Of a stretch of DNA of 56,523 nt, positions 54,498-56,523 are shown in pieces. Location: NCBI GenBank assembly GCA_900543805.1, contig UQTE01000016.1, positions 1 to 56,523 of the forward strand. The letters run 5' to 3'. Numbering within the stretch: the stretch's first letter is position 1; every line of letters starts with the position of its first letter. This stretch comes from an uncultured Sutterella sp. (lineage in GTDB: Bacteria; Pseudomonadota; Gammaproteobacteria; Burkholderiales; Burkholderiaceae_F). A program made the position numbers and the translations under genes. Under the pieces are notes generated by a model. The model was not told where the DNA came from. It ran no database searches and was given only the letters and a program-made list of their open reading frames with translations.

Positions 54498-56227
54498 AAC
54501 CGGACTCGAAACGATCGTTCTCGATCCCCTTCGATCCCGTCGGACGCCCGACCGAGAAAAAGCCCCGATCGATCTCGATCGCTATGGGCCCGCGCGCCCG
54601 CCGCGAGGCGGTCTCGGTGCCGAGCACTTCGCGCGTGAGAAGGCCCCTCTACGACTGGCATCTCGGACGAGAACGCTTCCTGAAGCGCGAGGAAGAGGCA
54701 TTCAGAGCGGCCCCCGAGCATCTCGACGCGATCCCCAAGATCTTTCGCCATCCCTATTGGCGCATGCGTCTCGGGCATGCGCTCGAGCACGCCTTCGCGG
54801 CGGAAAACACCGCACTTTCGGATCCGGGCTACGTCGAGCAGGCAAGCGGCTTCCTTCTCACGGACCTGCGCCGCGGCGCGGGCCGCACGGCTACGAACCC
54901 CGACGCCGTTCCCGAATACTTCAGCTTCGACCCCGATCTCGGCGAGACCGGCGAAGAGGAATACGAATCTGACGACTTCTTCGACGAAACTTCAGAAGAC
55001 GAGGAACTCCTCCCCGAGGCGCCCGAACCCGAGGATGACGACGTCTTTGACGACGAGTCCGACGACGGGGAGACGCTCTTTTTCCTCGCCCCCGTCGGTC
55101 CCGACGATCCCGTCGCAAAGGCTTTTCGCGAATACTGGGAGACGACCGAAGCGCAGCCCGAATACCGCCGCCAGCTCGAGGTGATCGAGAAGGCCTGCGA
55201 CAAGGAGTTCTTCGACTGGTTCTCGCTCAACATGGACGACATCCGCCGAAGCTGCTTTCTGGCGGGGAATACTTCCGGCTACTTCACGATGCCGCGCCCG
55301 GCGCTTCTCGTGCGGGTGTTGCGCGAAGCCGCCAAGGACGAATTTCCCGACGAAGACTGGTCGCCCGAAGTCGCCCGCGACGCAAGGTTCCTGCGCGCCC
55401 TCTGGCGACTCCCCAGAGTCAACTACGCCCTTCTCGCCGTTTCGGGCGTCACGGGCGCCGTGTTGGGTTCGATCGTCGCGTGGTACCCGACCTTCATTCC
55501 GGTGATTTCGAGCCGGGTTCCGAACTGGGAGGCCCTCACGCTCGCGGTGCGAAAGCGCCTCTGGGAAACGGAGGAAGGCCGACGCGCCCTCGCGGAAGTC
55601 GAACGCCTCTCCGCCGAGGACGAACGCCTGCAGGCGCGCGCCGAAGCTGCCAACGCAAAGGACCGTAGAGCCCGCAAGGTGAACGGCGACGACTTCACGC
55701 CCTTCATTCAGCATGTTTGGGTAAACCCCCGTTTGCGCACGCTCCCCGTCGATCAATCGCTCGTATACGCTTTCCTGAACGTCGTAACCAAGGCCAAGCG
55801 CGCGTCCTTCTACATCGGGAAGATCCACGGCGAATGCAAGGAATTCACCGTTGCGGGGGACGTCCGCACCGTTTCGGACGGCGAAACGCCGGAGCTGCGC
55901 CGCATCGACATCATCGACTACGGCAACGAACCGAAGCTGCAGTATTTCCTCGCCGATCAGAAGATCGGGGACGAAGAGGCCTTCTTCGCCGAAGCCGACG
56001 GTCCCCTCGGGGACGTGCTGCGCACGCTCGAAACGGAAATTCTCTTTGCCGACATGACGGGCGAAGATCTGTCGGAAGACAGCCGCTTTGCCTGGATGGA
56101 GGACTTCATCGACGACGAACTGATGTTCCGCATCGAAGGTCCCGACGAAGAGGAACCCGAAGAAGACTACGACGAACTCGAACGGGCCGCGGCGAAACTG
56201 CCCGACGAGCCCGAAGAAGACGATTGA
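54494..56227 (+). CDS. Large acidic protein of unknown function, coupled to the EamA gene
   Basis: A 577-aa protein starting at TTG 54494, which overlaps the EamA stop and has a strong GGAGG 7 nt upstream. The N-terminus (1-50) is basic and Arg/Ser/Pro-rich. Residues about 145-195 are extremely acidic (Glu/Asp runs). A hydrophobic stretch near 312-338 (YALLAVSGVTGAVLGSIVAW) could be one membrane helix. The end is again acidic (GPDEEEPEEDYDELE). Composition suggests an elongated or partly disordered protein. I do not recognise a family. The coupled transporter suggests a membrane-linked role. An IscB element begins right after the stop. Confidence 0.75.
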   Translation: MKPDSKRSFSIPFDPVGRPTEKKPRSISIAMGPRARREAVSVPSTSRVRRPLYDWHLGRERFLKREEEAFRAAPEHLDAIPKIFRHPYWRMRLGHALEHAFAAENTALSDPGYVEQASGFLLTDLRRGAGRTATNPDAVPEYFSFDPDLGETGEEEYESDDFFDETSEDEELLPEAPEPEDDDVFDDESDDGETLFFLAPVGPDDPVAKAFREYWETTEAQPEYRRQLEVIEKACDKEFFDWFSLNMDDIRRSCFLAGNTSGYFTMPRPALLVRVLREAAKDEFPDEDWSPEVARDARFLRALWRLPRVNYALLAVSGVTGAVLGSIVAWYPTFIPVISSRVPNWEALTLAVRKRLWETEEGRRALAEVERLSAEDERLQARAEAANAKDRRARKVNGDDFTPFIQHVWVNPRLRTLPVDQSLVYAFLNVVTKAKRASFYIGKIHGECKEFTVAGDVRTVSDGETPELRRIDIIDYGNEPKLQYFLADQKIGDEEAFFAEADGPLGDVLRTLETEILFADMTGEDLSEDSRFAWMEDFIDDELMFRIEGPDEEEPEEDYDELERAAAKLPDEPEEDD

Positions 56228-56245
56228 TTTTTCACACTGCCAACG

Positions 56246-56490
56246 TCAATAACCCCTGTCTAAAGACAGAGGCTTGATAGCCCTTGTGGCTTTCGAGCCT
56301 TGATTGACTAGCCTCAGGCCGCCGAAAGGCGGACTACGTTGGTTGGGAATGTATAGGCACCGCGGAATGTAGATCCTAGTCCCGCGCCCTGCGGCCGGCG
56401 GTTAAAAGCTCTGAGAGGTAGGAGCGGTGCCGTCGGTGAAAACCCCTTCCAACATTGGCGAAGGATCATTACCGGTCAATAGACCGCGAG
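56246..56490 (+). ncRNA. HEARO-type omega RNA of an IscB element
   Basis: The segment has the layout of HEARO, the omega RNA found 5' of iscB. A 5' hairpin CTGTC/GACAG (56256-56269) follows AATAACCC and leads to CTTGATAGCCC. Next come a GNRA-capped hairpin CCGCC-GAAA-GGCGG (56319-56332), a long-range helix GGCACCGC/GCGGTGCC (56356-56363 with 56424-56431) and an enclosing helix GTTGG/CCAAC (56338-56342 with 56449-56453). The block GCACCGCGGAATGTAGATCC and the stretch around GGTTAAAAGCTCTGAGAGG look like the conserved core. By the IscB model the guide is the host-derived sequence just 5' of the scaffold. The 5' and 3' limits are approximate. Confidence 0.82.
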
Positions 56491-56499
56491 GAAACTAAC

Positions 56500-56523
56500 T
56501 TGAGAGTATATGTTTTGAACAAA
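56500..56523 (+). CDS. iscB: IscB nuclease, first codons only (cut by window end)
   Basis: From TTG 56500, preceded by GAGGA at 56488-56492, the eight visible codons read MRVYVLNK. This matches the conserved start of IscB proteins (xVYVLNKxGxPLMP), where the PLMP domain begins. With a HEARO RNA immediately upstream, an iscB gene is the best explanation. IscB is the RNA-guided RuvC/HNH nuclease of IS200/IS605-type elements and the ancestor of Cas9. Whether the gene is intact cannot be seen here. Confidence 0.75.

Overview
The window is high-GC and packed with genes on both strands. Its content (leu operon, betaproteobacterial-type trimeric porin, dba-dsbI, SstT, YqhA, several exported flavocytochrome-c/fumarate-reductase-like flavoproteins, many LysR regulators) points to a Gram-negative betaproteobacterium, most likely a gut-associated Sutterellaceae (Burkholderiales). 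That placement is inferred from gene families and codon use, not from rRNA.

0-14.3 kb: a complete leuABCD operon; a Tat-exported alpha/beta hydrolase divergent from a LysR gene; a large exported FMN/FAD flavoprotein; a GldA/YbdH-like metal-dependent dehydrogenase; a Tat-exported HisC-like aminotransferase; and tilS.

14.3-16.6 kb: an AT-rich, gene-free stretch with repeats leads into a deletion scar. A hydrolase without its N-terminus (- strand) abuts the C-terminus of an IS200/IS605-type TnpB (+ strand). The element's right-end hairpin follows, and it directly abuts a flavodoxin gene that has lost its export signal.

16.6-30.7 kb: a lipoprotein; a methylthioribose-1-phosphate salvage operon of the DHAP-shunt type (mtnA plus class II aldolase plus a small coupled ORF); a GNAT-HipB-like fusion; a Tat flavoprotein; a Crp/Fnr-MFS operon; queF; an orphan HigA-type antitoxin; dba-dsbI; a VWA-like lipoprotein; a thioredoxin-like protein and an MFS exporter.

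30.7-45.7 kb: LysR; a secreted protein; a second deletion scar joining hydrolase and AraC C-terminal fragments; a porin; sstT; yqhA; a nitronate monooxygenase; a 1.2 kb gene-poor stretch; a hipBA-like pair whose HipA seems to have lost its kinase residues; an SDR; thiC with a TPP riboswitch; and a MerR gene facing an MBL-fold gene through a classical 19-bp-spacer MerR promoter.

45.7-56.5 kb: a 1204-aa autotransporter; a lipoprotein; a canonical periplasmic fumarate reductase flavoprotein; LysR; a small membrane protein with a structured 3' region; an EamA transporter translationally coupled to a large acidic unknown protein. At the very edge lies a HEARO-type omega RNA followed by the first codons of an iscB gene.

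The most notable points are the two OMEGA (TnpB/IscB) relics or elements, the degenerate HipA, the two N-terminal-to-N-terminal deletion scars, the exported aminotransferase and the MerR/MBL switch.
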